Source: CADEEN01 sp040384625 (GTDB lineage: Bacteria; Pseudomonadota; Gammaproteobacteria; Burkholderiales; Burkholderiaceae_C). From it: a stretch of 64,000 nt of DNA. A model generated the notes under the pieces. It worked only from the letters and a program-made list of their open reading frames with translations, was not told the origin of the DNA and did no database searches. The translations under genes and the position numbers were made by a program. How positions within the stretch are numbered: position 1 is the stretch's first letter; every line of letters begins with the position of its first letter. The DNA lies in NCBI GenBank assembly GCA_040384625.1, contig JAZKIW010000006.1, positions 1-64,000 on the forward strand, given 5' to 3'. This document shows positions 37,575 through 46,833 of the stretch, piece by piece.

Positions 37575-38039
37575 ATGACGACAGTTGCCGAACGCCTGCA
37601 ATCCCTGGGCATCAGCCTGCCGCCGTTGGCGGTGCCGGCAGCCGCCTATGTGCCCTTCATGCGCAGCGGCAACCTGGTCTTCGTTTCCGGCCACATCGCC
37701 AGGAAGGACGGCAAGCCCTGGGTCGGCCAGCTCGGCTTGACGACGGCCACCGCCGAAGGTCAGGCGGCCGCGCGCGCCATCGCGATCGACCTGATGGGCA
37801 CCCTGGCCGCGGCCTGCGGCGGCGACCTCGGGCGCGTCCGGCGCATCGTCAAGGTGATGAGCCTGGTCAACAGCACGCCGAGCTTCACCGAGCAGCACCT
37901 GGTGACCAATGGCTGTTCACAACTGCTGGCCGAGGTCTTCGGCGCCGAGATCGGGGCACACGCACGCAGTGCCTTCGGCGTGGCGCAGCTCCCCTTCGGT
38001 GCCTGCGTCGAGATCGAGCTGATCGCTGAAGTCGAATGA
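37575..38039 (+). CDS. RidA family protein
   Basis: A 154-residue RidA/YjgF/UK114 protein of the longer subgroup: VFVSGHIARKDGKPWVGQLG, TATAEGQAAARAIAIDLMG and FGVAQLPFGACVEIELIAEVE. The usual substrate-binding Arg of RidA imine deaminases sits in the C-terminal segment as ...ARSAFGVAQLP; this longer group does not always deaminate imines. I chose the ATG at 37575 (MTTVAERLQ); ATG 37560 is an alternative. The stop overlaps the dsbB ATG (ATGA). Confidence 0.88.
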   Translation: MTTVAERLQSLGISLPPLAVPAAAYVPFMRSGNLVFVSGHIARKDGKPWVGQLGLTTATAEGQAAARAIAIDLMGTLAAACGGDLGRVRRIVKVMSLVNSTPSFTEQHLVTNGCSQLLAEVFGAEIGAHARSAFGVAQLPFGACVEIELIAEVE

Positions 38040-38530
38040 AGCCGAGTGCGCGCGCCGTGTTCGGCGCCATCGCCCTGCTCTCGCTGGCCGCCGTCGCGGC
38101 GGCGCTGACCTCGCAGCATGCCTTCGACATGCAGCCCTGCCCCTGGTGCGTGCTGCAGCGCCTGATCTTCGTCCTTGTTGCATTGGTGGCGCTGGCCGGT
38201 GTGGCCTGGGAGTCCAGGCCGGGCCAACGCGGCCTCGCGCTCGCCCTGCTGCTGCTGTGCGGCGCCGGCATGGCCGCCGTGCTGTGGCAGCACTTCGTTG
38301 CCGCCGCCAGCACCTCTTGCAACCTGACCTTGGCCGACCGGATCATGAACGGCAGTGGCCTGCCAGGCCTGTTGCCCGACGTCTTCGAGGCCCGCGCCAC
38401 CTGCGCTGACGCCGCCGTCAGCCTGCTCGGCGTGCCCTACGAGTTCTGGGCCCTGGCGCTGTTCCTGGCCATCGAGGCCGCGGCGCTCTACCTGGTGCTG
38501 AGCAAGCGCTTCAGCGCAAGCTGGCGTTGA
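38036..38530 (+). CDS. dsbB: Disulfide bond formation protein B
   Basis: A 164-residue inner-membrane quinone reductase with four helices that reoxidises DsbA. Both redox pairs are present: Cys35/Cys38 in PCPWCVLQR and Cys95/Cys123 in the second periplasmic loop. It is translationally coupled to the RidA-like gene. Its last 20 bases overlap the last 20 bases of the convergent korB-like gene, so no terminator fits between them. Confidence 0.95.
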   Translation: MKPSARAVFGAIALLSLAAVAAALTSQHAFDMQPCPWCVLQRLIFVLVALVALAGVAWESRPGQRGLALALLLLCGAGMAAVLWQHFVAAASTSCNLTLADRIMNGSGLPGLLPDVFEARATCADAAVSLLGVPYEFWALALFLAIEAAALYLVLSKRFSASWR

Positions 38531-39566
38531 GCTTGGACAGCGCGGCCGCGCCCGGACTCAGCTCGGCTTCGCCAAGGCGGTTCAGGGGCGTGGCGCTGGT
38601 GTTCAGTGCAGCGTGCAGGTCGGCCGCACCCGACTCGACGTAGAGCAGACCGGTCGCCACCTCGCCCTCGGCAGCCAGGCTCTGGACCAGGCGCATCGCT
38701 GCCAAGCGGTCGGTCGGATCGAAGTCGGCGCGTAGCTTGCGCAGCCGCATCACGCTGCCATCGGCCTGCGGCAGATCGATCCCCTCGCCCGGCGCAGGCG
38801 AAACGTTCAGCTCCTCTGCCAGATCGATGAAGTCGATGCGCGCCACAGCCTGGTTGTGCTCGCGCACGTAGTCGTAGCTCTTGGTGCTTCCGGCGTGGTT
38901 GTTGAAGGCCACGCAGGGACTGACGACATCGATGAAGGCGGCGCCCTGGTGCCGGATGGCCCCTTCGATCAACGGCACCAACTGTGCCTTGTCGCCCGAG
39001 AACCCGCGACCGACATAGGTCGCACCGAGCTGCAGCGCGAGGGCCGCCAGGTCGATCGGGTTATCGGCATTGGCCACACCCTTCTTGCTCTTGCTGCCGC
39101 GATCGGCCGTCGCCGAGAACTGGCCTTTGGTCAGGCCGTACACGCCGTTGTTCTCGACGATGTAGACCATGTTCACGCCGCGCCGCATCGCGTGCGCGAA
39201 CTGGCCCAGGCCGATCGAAGCCGAGTCGCCGTCGCCGGACACGCCCAGGTAGAGCAGCTCCCGATTCGCCAGGTTGGCGCCGGTGAGCACGCTGGGCATG
39301 CGGCCGTGCACGGTGTTGAAGCCGTGGCTGGCGCCGAGGAAGTAGTCGGGCGTCTTCGACGAACAGCCGATGCCGGAGAGCTTGGCCACACGGTGCGGCT
39401 CGATGTCGAGCTGCCAGCAGGCCTGCACGATCGCCGCCGAGATCGAGTCGTGGCCACAGCCGGCGCACAAAGTGCTGATCTTGCCCTCGTAGTCGCGCCG
39501 CGTGTAGCCGACCTTGTTGGTCTCCAGGGTCGGGTGGTGCAGCCGGGGTTTCGCCAAATAGGTCAT
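38511..39566 (-). CDS. korB: 2-oxoacid:acceptor oxidoreductase beta subunit
   Basis: A 351-residue thiamine-diphosphate subunit. The TPP motif runs from GDGDSASIGLGQF (residues 111-123) to ENNGVYGLTKGQF; Cys34, Cys37, Cys68 and Cys218 are placed to hold one [4Fe-4S] cluster. With the alpha subunit it oxidatively decarboxylates a 2-oxoacid, most likely 2-oxoglutarate, to acyl-CoA. The C-terminus is longer than in minimal beta subunits (tail from about residue 290). The ATG overlaps the alpha-subunit stop (ATGA). Confidence 0.9.
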   Translation of the reverse strand: MTYLAKPRLHHPTLETNKVGYTRRDYEGKISTLCAGCGHDSISAAIVQACWQLDIEPHRVAKLSGIGCSSKTPDYFLGASHGFNTVHGRMPSVLTGANLANRELLYLGVSGDGDSASIGLGQFAHAMRRGVNMVYIVENNGVYGLTKGQFSATADRGSKSKKGVANADNPIDLAALALQLGATYVGRGFSGDKAQLVPLIEGAIRHQGAAFIDVVSPCVAFNNHAGSTKSYDYVREHNQAVARIDFIDLAEELNVSPAPGEGIDLPQADGSVMRLRKLRADFDPTDRLAAMRLVQSLAAEGEVATGLLYVESGAADLHAALNTSATPLNRLGEAELSPGAAALSKLNASLR

Positions 39567-41416
39567 GCGCGCTCCTCGGCCTTCTTGCTCGGCTTGGGTT
39601 CGACGATTTCGGCGTGCACATGGCGCGTGATCGCGCCGGCGATGAAGCGCGCCGTGATCGGCGTGCCGTCGAAGTGCAGCACCGGCACCAGGCGCGACGG
39701 CTTGGCATTGAGCTCGCTCATCAAGAGAGTGCGCATCTGCGCGTCGCGGTTTTGCTCGACGACGAAGACCTCGTCGTGTGCGGCGATGAACTTGGTCACG
39801 CTGTCGGGGAAGGGGAAGGCGCGCAGGCGCAATGCATCGAGCGGGATGCCGCCATTGGCGAGCAGCTCCAGTGCTTCGTCCATCGCCGGGCTGGTGGAGC
39901 CGTAGTAGATGACTCCCAGGCGCGTCTTGCGGCTGGCCTTGGTCAGCACGGGTTGCGGCACCAGGGTCGACGCAGTGTCGAACTTCTGCAGCAGGCGCTT
40001 GACGTTGTAGACGTAGTCCGGCCCGGCTTCGGAGTAGCGCGCATAAGGGTCTCGCGTGGTCCCCCGCGTGAAGTAGGCACCCTTGCTCTCGTGCGTGCCG
40101 GGCAAGGTGCGCCACGGGATGCCGTCACCATCGACGTCCTTGTAGCGCGCGAACTCACGCCCGGCGTCGAGGTCGGCGGCGCTCATCACCTTGCCGCGAT
40201 CCAGGCGCCGCGCATCGTCCCACTCGAAGGGCTCGGCGAGGCGCTGGTTCATGCCGATGTCCAGGTCGGTCATCAGGAAGACCGGTGTCTGCAAGCGGTC
40301 GGCCAGGTCGAGCGCGGTCGCGGCGTGGTCGAAGCACTCCTTCGGATCTTCAGGCAGCAGCAGCACATGCTTGGTGTCGCCGTGCGAAGCGTAGGCACAA
40401 CTCAGGATGTCGGCCTGCTGGGTGCGCGTCGGCATGCCGGTCGACGGGCCACCGCGCTGGACGTCGATGATCGTCACCGGGATCTCGGCAAAGTAGGCCA
40501 GTCCGATGAACTCGGTCATCAGGCTGACGCCCGGGCCCGAGGTGGCGGTGAAGGCGCGTGCGCCGTTCCAGCCCGCTCCGGTGACCATGCCGATCGAGGC
40601 GATCTCGTCCTCGGCCTGCACGATCGCGTACTTGGCGGCGCCAGTGTCCGGGTCGTGGCGGAACTTCTTGCAGTAGGCCTGGAAGGCCTCGGCCACGGAC
40701 GAGCTGGGCGTGATCGGATACCAGGCACAGACCGTCGCGCCGCCGTACACGCAGCCGAGCGCGGCCGCCGCGTTGCCGTCGATGAAGATGCGGTTGCCGA
40801 CGCGGTCGCGCCGCTGTACCTGCAGACCCACCGCCTGAGCGGCCAAGTGTTCGCGCGCGAAGTCGATGCCCAGGTGCAAGGCCTGCACGTTCGACGTCAG
40901 CAACTTCTCCTTGCCCTTGTACTGCTCCGAGAACAGGGTCTCGATGACGGCGGGCTCGATGCCGAGCAACTGCGCCAGCGCGCCGACGTAGAGGATGTTC
41001 TTGAACAGCTGGCGCTGGCGCGGATCGCTGTAGGTGGCGTTGCAGATCGCCGTCATCGGCATCCCAAGCACATTGATGTCGCTGCGAAAGGCACTTGCCG
41101 GCAACGGCCGCGTGCTGTCGTAGAACAGGTAGCCTCCAGGCTCGAGTTCGCGCACATCCTGATCCCAGGTCTGCGGATTCATCGCCACCATCATGTCGAT
41201 GCCGCCGCGCCGGCCGAGCCAGCCCCGCTCGGACACGCGCACCTCGTACCAGGTCGGCAAGCCCTGGATGTTGCTGGGGAAGATGTTGCGCGGGCTGACC
41301 GGGACGCCCATGCGCAGGATCGCCTTGGCGAAGAGTTCGTTGGCCGAGGCCGAGCCCGAGCCGTTGACGTTGGCGAACTTGACGACGAAATCGTTGAGGG
41401 CTTCGAGGCGCTTCAT
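39563..41416 (-). CDS. korA: 2-oxoacid:acceptor oxidoreductase alpha subunit (gamma-alpha fusion)
   Basis: A 617-residue fused subunit. Residues about 10-190 are the gamma domain (NVNGSGSASANELFAKAIL, VRVSERGWLGRRGG); from about 205 the pyrimidine-binding alpha part follows with YPITPSSSVAEAFQ, AEDEIASIGMVTGAGWNGAR and TSGPGVSLMTEFIG. This arrangement fits 2-oxoglutarate:acceptor oxidoreductases. The ATG at 41416 overlaps the stop of the FAD subunit gene. The three subunits are thus one translationally coupled unit, unlike stand-alone ferredoxin-linked KorAB. Confidence 0.9.
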   Translation of the reverse strand: MKRLEALNDFVVKFANVNGSGSASANELFAKAILRMGVPVSPRNIFPSNIQGLPTWYEVRVSERGWLGRRGGIDMMVAMNPQTWDQDVRELEPGGYLFYDSTRPLPASAFRSDINVLGMPMTAICNATYSDPRQRQLFKNILYVGALAQLLGIEPAVIETLFSEQYKGKEKLLTSNVQALHLGIDFAREHLAAQAVGLQVQRRDRVGNRIFIDGNAAAALGCVYGGATVCAWYPITPSSSVAEAFQAYCKKFRHDPDTGAAKYAIVQAEDEIASIGMVTGAGWNGARAFTATSGPGVSLMTEFIGLAYFAEIPVTIIDVQRGGPSTGMPTRTQQADILSCAYASHGDTKHVLLLPEDPKECFDHAATALDLADRLQTPVFLMTDLDIGMNQRLAEPFEWDDARRLDRGKVMSAADLDAGREFARYKDVDGDGIPWRTLPGTHESKGAYFTRGTTRDPYARYSEAGPDYVYNVKRLLQKFDTASTLVPQPVLTKASRKTRLGVIYYGSTSPAMDEALELLANGGIPLDALRLRAFPFPDSVTKFIAAHDEVFVVEQNRDAQMRTLLMSELNAKPSRLVPVLHFDGTPITARFIAGAITRHVHAEIVEPKPSKKAEERA

Positions 41417-43257
41417 GGTGCCGACACCTCCATCACCACGTTGGCCGATTTCGGTCGATCGCGGCTGGCCGGACCGGCGTGTGCCATCTGGAGCAGGAAC
41501 TTTTGCATGTCCCAGGCCCCGGTGGGGCAACGCTCGGCGCACAGCCCGCAGTGCAGGCAGACATCTTCGTCCTTGACCATCACGCGTGCGGTCTTCAGCG
41601 TCGGGCTGACGTACAGGTCCTGGGTCAACTCGGTCGCCGGCGCGCTCAGGCGCTGGCGCAATTCGGCCTCTTCGCCGTTGTCGACGAAGCTGATGCAGTC
41701 CATCGGGCAGATGTCGACGCAGGCGTCGCACTCGATGCACAGCTTGTCGGCGAACACCGTCTGCACGTCGCAGTTCAGGCAGCGCTGGGTTTCCTTGAAG
41801 GCGGTGGCGGCATCGAAGCCGAGTTCGACTTCGACCTTGATGCTGGCCAGCGCGATCTCGGCCTTGGTCCACGGCACCTTGTAGCGCAGGTCGTTGCTGA
41901 CGGCGTTGTCGTAGCTCCACTCGTGGATGCCCATCTTTTGCGACAGCAGGCTGACCTGGGGCGCGGGCCGCTCGCCGATGTCCTCGCCCGAGAGTTGACG
42001 GTCGATCGAGACCGCGGCCTCATGGCCGTGGGCCACGGCCCAGATGATGTTCTTCGGGCCGAAGGCGGCGTCGCCGCCGAAGAAGACGCGCGGGTTGCTC
42101 GTCGATCGCATCGTGTTCGCGTCGAGCAGCGGCAGACCCCACTTGTCGAAGTCGACACCGCAGTCGCGCTCGATCCAAGGGAAGGCGTTTTCCTGTCCGA
42201 CCGCGATCAGCACTTCGTCGCACTCGATGAACACCTCCGGCGCGCCGGTGGGTTTCAGCGCGCGCTTGCCCTTGTCGTCGAACACCGCTTCGACGATCTC
42301 GAAGTTCATGCCCTTCAACACGCCGCCTTCGTGCACGAAGGCCTTGGGCACGTGGAAGTTGATGATCGGGATGCCCTCGTGCATCGCGTCTTCCTTCTCC
42401 CACGGCGAGGCCTTCATCTCCTCGAAGCCGCTGCGCACGATCACCTTGACGTCGCTCGCGCCGAGGCGGCGCGCCGAGCGGCAGCAGTCCATCGCGGTAT
42501 TTCCGCCGCCGAGCACGATGACGCGCGGCTCGACACGGGTGACGTGGCCAAAGGAGACGGAGGCGAGCCAGTCGATACCCAGGCGGATCCGCTCGGCCGC
42601 CTCGTGCCGGCCGGGCAGATCCAGGTCGCGCCCGCGAGGCGCGCCGCAGCCGACGAAGACAGCGTCCCATCCCTCGGCCAGCAGGGCCTTCATCGAATCG
42701 ACACGCCAGCCGGCGCGCAAGTGCACGTTGTCGCGCAGGATGTAGCCGCACTCCTCATCGATCACCGATTCGGGCAGGCGGAAACGTGGCACCTGGGTGC
42801 GCATGAAGCCGCCGGGCTTGGCCTCGGCGTCGAAGATCGTCACCTCGTAACCGAGCGGCGCCAGGTCGCGCGCCACCGTCAGCGAAGCCGGTCCGGCGCC
42901 GATGCAGGCGATGCGCTTGCCGTTCGGGGCCCTGGCCTTCGGCAGGCGTGACGTGATGTCGTCCTTGTGGTCGGCGGCCACGCGCTTCAGGCGGCAGATC
43001 GCCACCGGCTCGGGCTTGACGGCGTTCTCTTCCTCCACCCGGCCGCGACGGCAGGCCGGTTCACAGGGCCGGTCGCAGGTGCGGCCGAGGATGCCCGGGA
43101 ACACGTTGGACACCCAGTTGACCATGTAGGCGTCGCTGTAGCGGCCCTGCCCGATCAGGCGGATGTACTCCGGCACGGGGGTATGCGCGGGGCAGGCCCA
43201 CTGACAGTCCACGACCTTGTGGAAGTAGGCCGGATCGGCCACGTTGGTGGGCTGCAC
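41413..43257 (-). CDS. FAD/Fe-S NAD(P)H oxidoreductase subunit of the 2-oxoacid oxidoreductase
   Basis: A 614-residue GltD-like flavoprotein with extra ferredoxin domain. N-terminal Cys-rich domain (CQWACPAHTP, GRTCDRPCEPACRRG), FAD-binding CIGAGPASLTVARDL, NAD(P)-binding VIVLGGGNTAMDCCRSARRL and two C-terminal 4Fe-4S motifs, CIECDACVDICPMDC and CLHCGLCAERCP. It matches the gamma subunit of the 2-oxoglutarate:NADP+ oxidoreductase described from Azoarcus, which lets the enzyme reduce NADP and ferredoxin. I chose the GTG at 43257 because the family N-terminus starts there and GCAGGAG lies upstream. Confidence 0.87.
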   Translation of the reverse strand: MQPTNVADPAYFHKVVDCQWACPAHTPVPEYIRLIGQGRYSDAYMVNWVSNVFPGILGRTCDRPCEPACRRGRVEEENAVKPEPVAICRLKRVAADHKDDITSRLPKARAPNGKRIACIGAGPASLTVARDLAPLGYEVTIFDAEAKPGGFMRTQVPRFRLPESVIDEECGYILRDNVHLRAGWRVDSMKALLAEGWDAVFVGCGAPRGRDLDLPGRHEAAERIRLGIDWLASVSFGHVTRVEPRVIVLGGGNTAMDCCRSARRLGASDVKVIVRSGFEEMKASPWEKEDAMHEGIPIINFHVPKAFVHEGGVLKGMNFEIVEAVFDDKGKRALKPTGAPEVFIECDEVLIAVGQENAFPWIERDCGVDFDKWGLPLLDANTMRSTSNPRVFFGGDAAFGPKNIIWAVAHGHEAAVSIDRQLSGEDIGERPAPQVSLLSQKMGIHEWSYDNAVSNDLRYKVPWTKAEIALASIKVEVELGFDAATAFKETQRCLNCDVQTVFADKLCIECDACVDICPMDCISFVDNGEEAELRQRLSAPATELTQDLYVSPTLKTARVMVKDEDVCLHCGLCAERCPTGAWDMQKFLLQMAHAGPASRDRPKSANVVMEVSAP

Positions 43258-43394
43258 GATCGCTTGTCTCCTGCCGCGGGCCGCTTCGGGCCTCTGTGGC
43301 GGGCAGTCTAGAACCGGCGCCGGGCGCTGCGTAGAGGGCTTGTCACTACAGCGCGGCACGCGCGCAACAAGCGCGCGCCGGCGTCAGTTTGGTG

Positions 43395-44351
43395 TCAGCC
43401 GAAACTCAGCTTCTGCGCGATGACCAGTTCGTTCCAGCGCTGACCCTCGGCGGTCATGAAGGTCTCGAACTCGGCAGGCGTGCTCCCGACCCACTCTAGA
43501 CCCTGTTGGGCGAGGACCTGGCGCACTGTCGGCGCCGCAAGGGCCTGCACGAGGGCCGCATGAAGGACCTGCTGGCGTTCGGCGCCGATGCGTGCCGGAG
43601 CCAATGCACCGATCCAAGTCGACACGTCGAAGCCCGGCACGCCGGCCTCGATCAGCGTCGGCAATTCCGGCGCCACCGAGTAGCGCTTGGCGGAGGTCAC
43701 GGCCAGTGCCTTGACGCGCCCGCTCTTCACATGCGGTCCGATCGCGACCCAGCTGCCCATGAACAGCTGAACTTCGTCGTTCATCACCGCCTGCAGGGCC
43801 GGCACGCCGCCGCGGTAGGGGATGTGGACGATGTGGGTGCGGGTCTTCATCTTGAAGAGTTCCGCGGCCAGATGGTTCAGCGTACCCAGGCCGGCCGAAG
43901 AGACGTTGAGCGCGCCCGGCTTGCGCTTGGCCAGGGCGATGAACTCGGCGATGCTGTTCACGGGCAGGCTGGCCGGCACGGCGAACACCAATGGAAAGCT
44001 CAGCAGGCGCGAGATCGGAGTGAAGTCGCGCAAGCTGTACGGCAGCTGCGGATAGACCAGGGGGTTGGTGACATGCGAGTCGAAGACCAGCATCAGCTGG
44101 TTCGGGTCACCGGAAGCGCGCGCGATGCTGGCCGCCGCGATCGAGCCCGACGCGCCCGGCCGGTTCTCGACCACGACGCCCTGCCTGAGCGTGCGCGGCA
44201 GGTGTTCGGCGAGCAGGCGGCCGGTCAGGTCGACCGAGCCCCCAGGCGGCACCGGCACGATCAATTGCAGCGGCGTCGCGCCGGCCTGCGCACGCGCCAG
44301 CGACGGCAGCGCCGCGGCCAGGCCCAAGGTCAAACACTGTCTGCGCTCCAT
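43395..44351 (-). CDS. Bug-type (tripartite tricarboxylate transporter) substrate-binding protein
   Basis: A 318-residue periplasmic solute-binding protein with signal peptide MERRQCLTLGLAAALPSLAR ending ARAQA. Family blocks are VPVPPGGSVDLTGRLLAEHL, VVENRPGASGSIAA, HIPYRGGVPALQAVM and GRVKALAVTSAKRY. Such proteins bind carboxylates or other small organics. No TctA/TctB membrane genes are nearby, as is usual for the greatly expanded Bug families of Burkholderiales. The ATG at 44351 is preceded by GGAGCGAGG. It could share a transcript with the Kor genes 137 bases downstream, but I see no proof. Confidence 0.92.
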   Translation of the reverse strand: MERRQCLTLGLAAALPSLARAQAGATPLQLIVPVPPGGSVDLTGRLLAEHLPRTLRQGVVVENRPGASGSIAAASIARASGDPNQLMLVFDSHVTNPLVYPQLPYSLRDFTPISRLLSFPLVFAVPASLPVNSIAEFIALAKRKPGALNVSSAGLGTLNHLAAELFKMKTRTHIVHIPYRGGVPALQAVMNDEVQLFMGSWVAIGPHVKSGRVKALAVTSAKRYSVAPELPTLIEAGVPGFDVSTWIGALAPARIGAERQQVLHAALVQALAAPTVRQVLAQQGLEWVGSTPAEFETFMTAEGQRWNELVIAQKLSFG

Positions 44352-44404
44352 CGCCCTCGCTCCAAGAATGCGGCGCTCGCGAGTGTGCCTCACGCCCATG
44401 ACAA

Positions 44405-46717
44405 TCAGGCGACGATCCGCAGGGCCTTGACCAGGCCCTCGACCTTACGCCCCTTGCGCGCGCGTCGGCCCTCATGGGCTGCAAGCCGCTCGCCGCGGAC
44501 CAGCTCTTCCTTGGCCTTGCCGCCGCGGCCGTTGCCGTGCACGCTGAAGACGTCGCCGCAACTGGCCGCCGACAGCAGTGGATCCTTGGCATCCACGTCC
44601 ATCAGCGTCAGACCACGCCCGCCATTGGCCTGCCGCTTCAGCTCGGCCAGCGGGAACACCAGCAGGCGACCGCTCAGTGACAGGCAGGCCGCTCGGGCGT
44701 GGGTCGGCGCGACGGCCGACGGCGGCAGCACATGCTCGCCGCCTTCGAGCGTCAGGAAGGTCTTGCCGCCGCGCTGGCGGCTGACCAGGTCACCGAGCCG
44801 GGCCAGCAGGCCGAAGCCCCCCGTGTGGGCCAGCAAGAGCAGGGTGTCAGCCGCACCAGCGACGTAGTGTGCCGCCTGCGTGCCGGCTTCGAGATCGACC
44901 AGCGAGGTGACCGGGACGCCGTCGCCACGCCCGCCAGGCAAGCCCATCGCGGCGACGCTGTAGACCCGGCCGTTGCTGCCGAGCACGACCAGGGTATCGA
45001 CACTGCGGCAAGGGAAGGCGCCGTAGAGCGCGTCGCCAGCCTTGAAGGCCAGGCTCGAGATGTCGACCTCGTGCCCCTTCAGCGCCCTCACCCAGCCCTT
45101 CAGGCTGACCACCACGGTCACCGCCTCGTCGACCACCTTGACCTCGGCGACCGCGCGCCTGTCGGCCAGCAACACGCTGCGACGGGCGTCGCCGAACTGC
45201 TTCGCATCGGCCTCGATCTCCTTGACCACCGTGCGCTTCAGCGCCGCCGCACTGCCCAGGATCTCCTCGAGCCTGGTCTGGTCGTCGCGCAGCGACTTCA
45301 ATTCCTGTTCGATCTTGATCGCCTCCAGCCGCGCCAGCTGGCGCAGGCGGATGTCGAGGATGTCGTCGGCCTGCCTCTCGCTGAGCTTGAAACGCGTGAT
45401 CAGCGCCGGCTTCGGCTCGTCGGCGTGGCGGATGATGCGGATCACCTCGTCGATGTTCAGCAACACCAGTTGCCGGCCTTCGAGCACGTGGATGCGATCG
45501 AGCACCTTCTGCAGCCGGTGACGCGTGCGCCGCTCGACCGTGGCCTGGCGGAACTGGACCCACTCGGCCAGCATCTGGCGCAGGCTCTTCTGCGTCGGAC
45601 GGCCGTCGATGCCGACCATCGTCAGATTGATCGGCGCGTTCGACTCCAGGCTGGTGTGGGCGAGCAGGATGTTGATCAGCTCCTGTTGCTCGACGGTGCG
45701 CGTCTTCGGCTCGAACACCAGCCGCACCGCGGCGTCCTTGCTCGACTCGTCGCGGACCGCGTCGAGCACCGCCAGCACGGTCTGCTTCAGCTGCACCTGT
45801 TCCTGGGTCAACGCCTTCTTGCCGGCCTTGAGCTTCGGATTGGTCAGCTCTTCGATCTCTTCGAGCACCTTCTGCGTGCTGGTGCCCGGCGGCAGTTCCT
45901 GCACCACCAGCTGCCACTGGCCGCGCGCCAGGTCTTCGATGTTCCAGCGTGCGCGCACCTTCAGGCTGCCGCGGCCCGTGCGGTAGGCCTCGCGGATCTC
46001 GGCTTCGGCGCTGATGATCTGGCCGCCGCCCGGGTAATCGGGGCCGGGCAGCAGTGCGAACAAGTCGTCGTCGGACAACTTCTCGTTCTTCAGCAGCGCC
46101 ACCGCGGCCGCCGCCACCTCGCGCAAGTTGTGGCTCGGCACCTCGGTGGCCAGACCGACCGCGATGCCCGAGGCGCCGTTCAGCAATACGAAGGGCAGGC
46201 GCGCCGGCAGCTGATTGGGCTCCTCGGTCGAGCCGTCGTAGTTAGCAATGAAGGCGACCGTGCCCTCGTCGATCTCGTCGAGCAGCAGGCGCGCGATCGG
46301 GGCCAGCCGCGCCTCGGTGTAGCGCATCGCCGCCGCGCCGTCGCCGTCGCGCGAGCCGAAGTTGCCCTGGCCGTCGATCAACGGGTAGCGCAGCGCGAAG
46401 TCCTGCGCCATGCGCACCATCGCGTCGTAAGCGGCGGTGTCGCCATGCGGGTGGTAGCGACCGAGCACGTCGCCCACCACGCGCGCGCTCTTCACCGCCT
46501 TGGGCCCGCCTGCCGCAGCACCGAAGGCCAGGCCCATGCGCTGCATCGCGTACAGGATGCGGCGCTGGACCGGCTTCTGGCCGTCGCACACATCGGGCAA
46601 GGCGCGGCCCTTGACGACCGACAGCGCGTATTCGAGGTAGGCCCGCTCGGCGTAGTGAGCGAGGGTGACGGCGTCGTCGCCGGGGGGCGGCTCCGCAGTG
46701 AAGAGGTCGAGGGTCAT
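44405..46717 (-). CDS. parC: DNA topoisomerase IV subunit A
   Basis: A 770-residue ParC of normal length. The N-terminal winged-helix domain has KPVQRRILYAM, the segment YHPHGDTAAYDAMVRMAQ and the catalytic Tyr133 in AAMRYTEARLAP. The C-terminus is a beta-pinwheel region. With ParE (not in this window) it decatenates daughter chromosomes. It ends 53 bases before the Bug gene and starts after a 116-base gap from argP. Confidence 0.95.
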   Translation of the reverse strand: MTLDLFTAEPPPGDDAVTLAHYAERAYLEYALSVVKGRALPDVCDGQKPVQRRILYAMQRMGLAFGAAAGGPKAVKSARVVGDVLGRYHPHGDTAAYDAMVRMAQDFALRYPLIDGQGNFGSRDGDGAAAMRYTEARLAPIARLLLDEIDEGTVAFIANYDGSTEEPNQLPARLPFVLLNGASGIAVGLATEVPSHNLREVAAAAVALLKNEKLSDDDLFALLPGPDYPGGGQIISAEAEIREAYRTGRGSLKVRARWNIEDLARGQWQLVVQELPPGTSTQKVLEEIEELTNPKLKAGKKALTQEQVQLKQTVLAVLDAVRDESSKDAAVRLVFEPKTRTVEQQELINILLAHTSLESNAPINLTMVGIDGRPTQKSLRQMLAEWVQFRQATVERRTRHRLQKVLDRIHVLEGRQLVLLNIDEVIRIIRHADEPKPALITRFKLSERQADDILDIRLRQLARLEAIKIEQELKSLRDDQTRLEEILGSAAALKRTVVKEIEADAKQFGDARRSVLLADRRAVAEVKVVDEAVTVVVSLKGWVRALKGHEVDISSLAFKAGDALYGAFPCRSVDTLVVLGSNGRVYSVAAMGLPGGRGDGVPVTSLVDLEAGTQAAHYVAGAADTLLLLAHTGGFGLLARLGDLVSRQRGGKTFLTLEGGEHVLPPSAVAPTHARAACLSLSGRLLVFPLAELKRQANGGRGLTLMDVDAKDPLLSAASCGDVFSVHGNGRGGKAKEELVRGERLAAHEGRRARKGRKVEGLVKALRIVA

Positions 46718-46833
46718 GTCGGGACGGGCGGCCCGGCAGCGGGCGGGAAGGCGCGCAGTTTAGCGAGAGTGCGATGGGACCCCGATGGGCCTGCGCGCGG
46801 CGTGGAGGCGCCCGCCTTCGGCACGGACGCATT

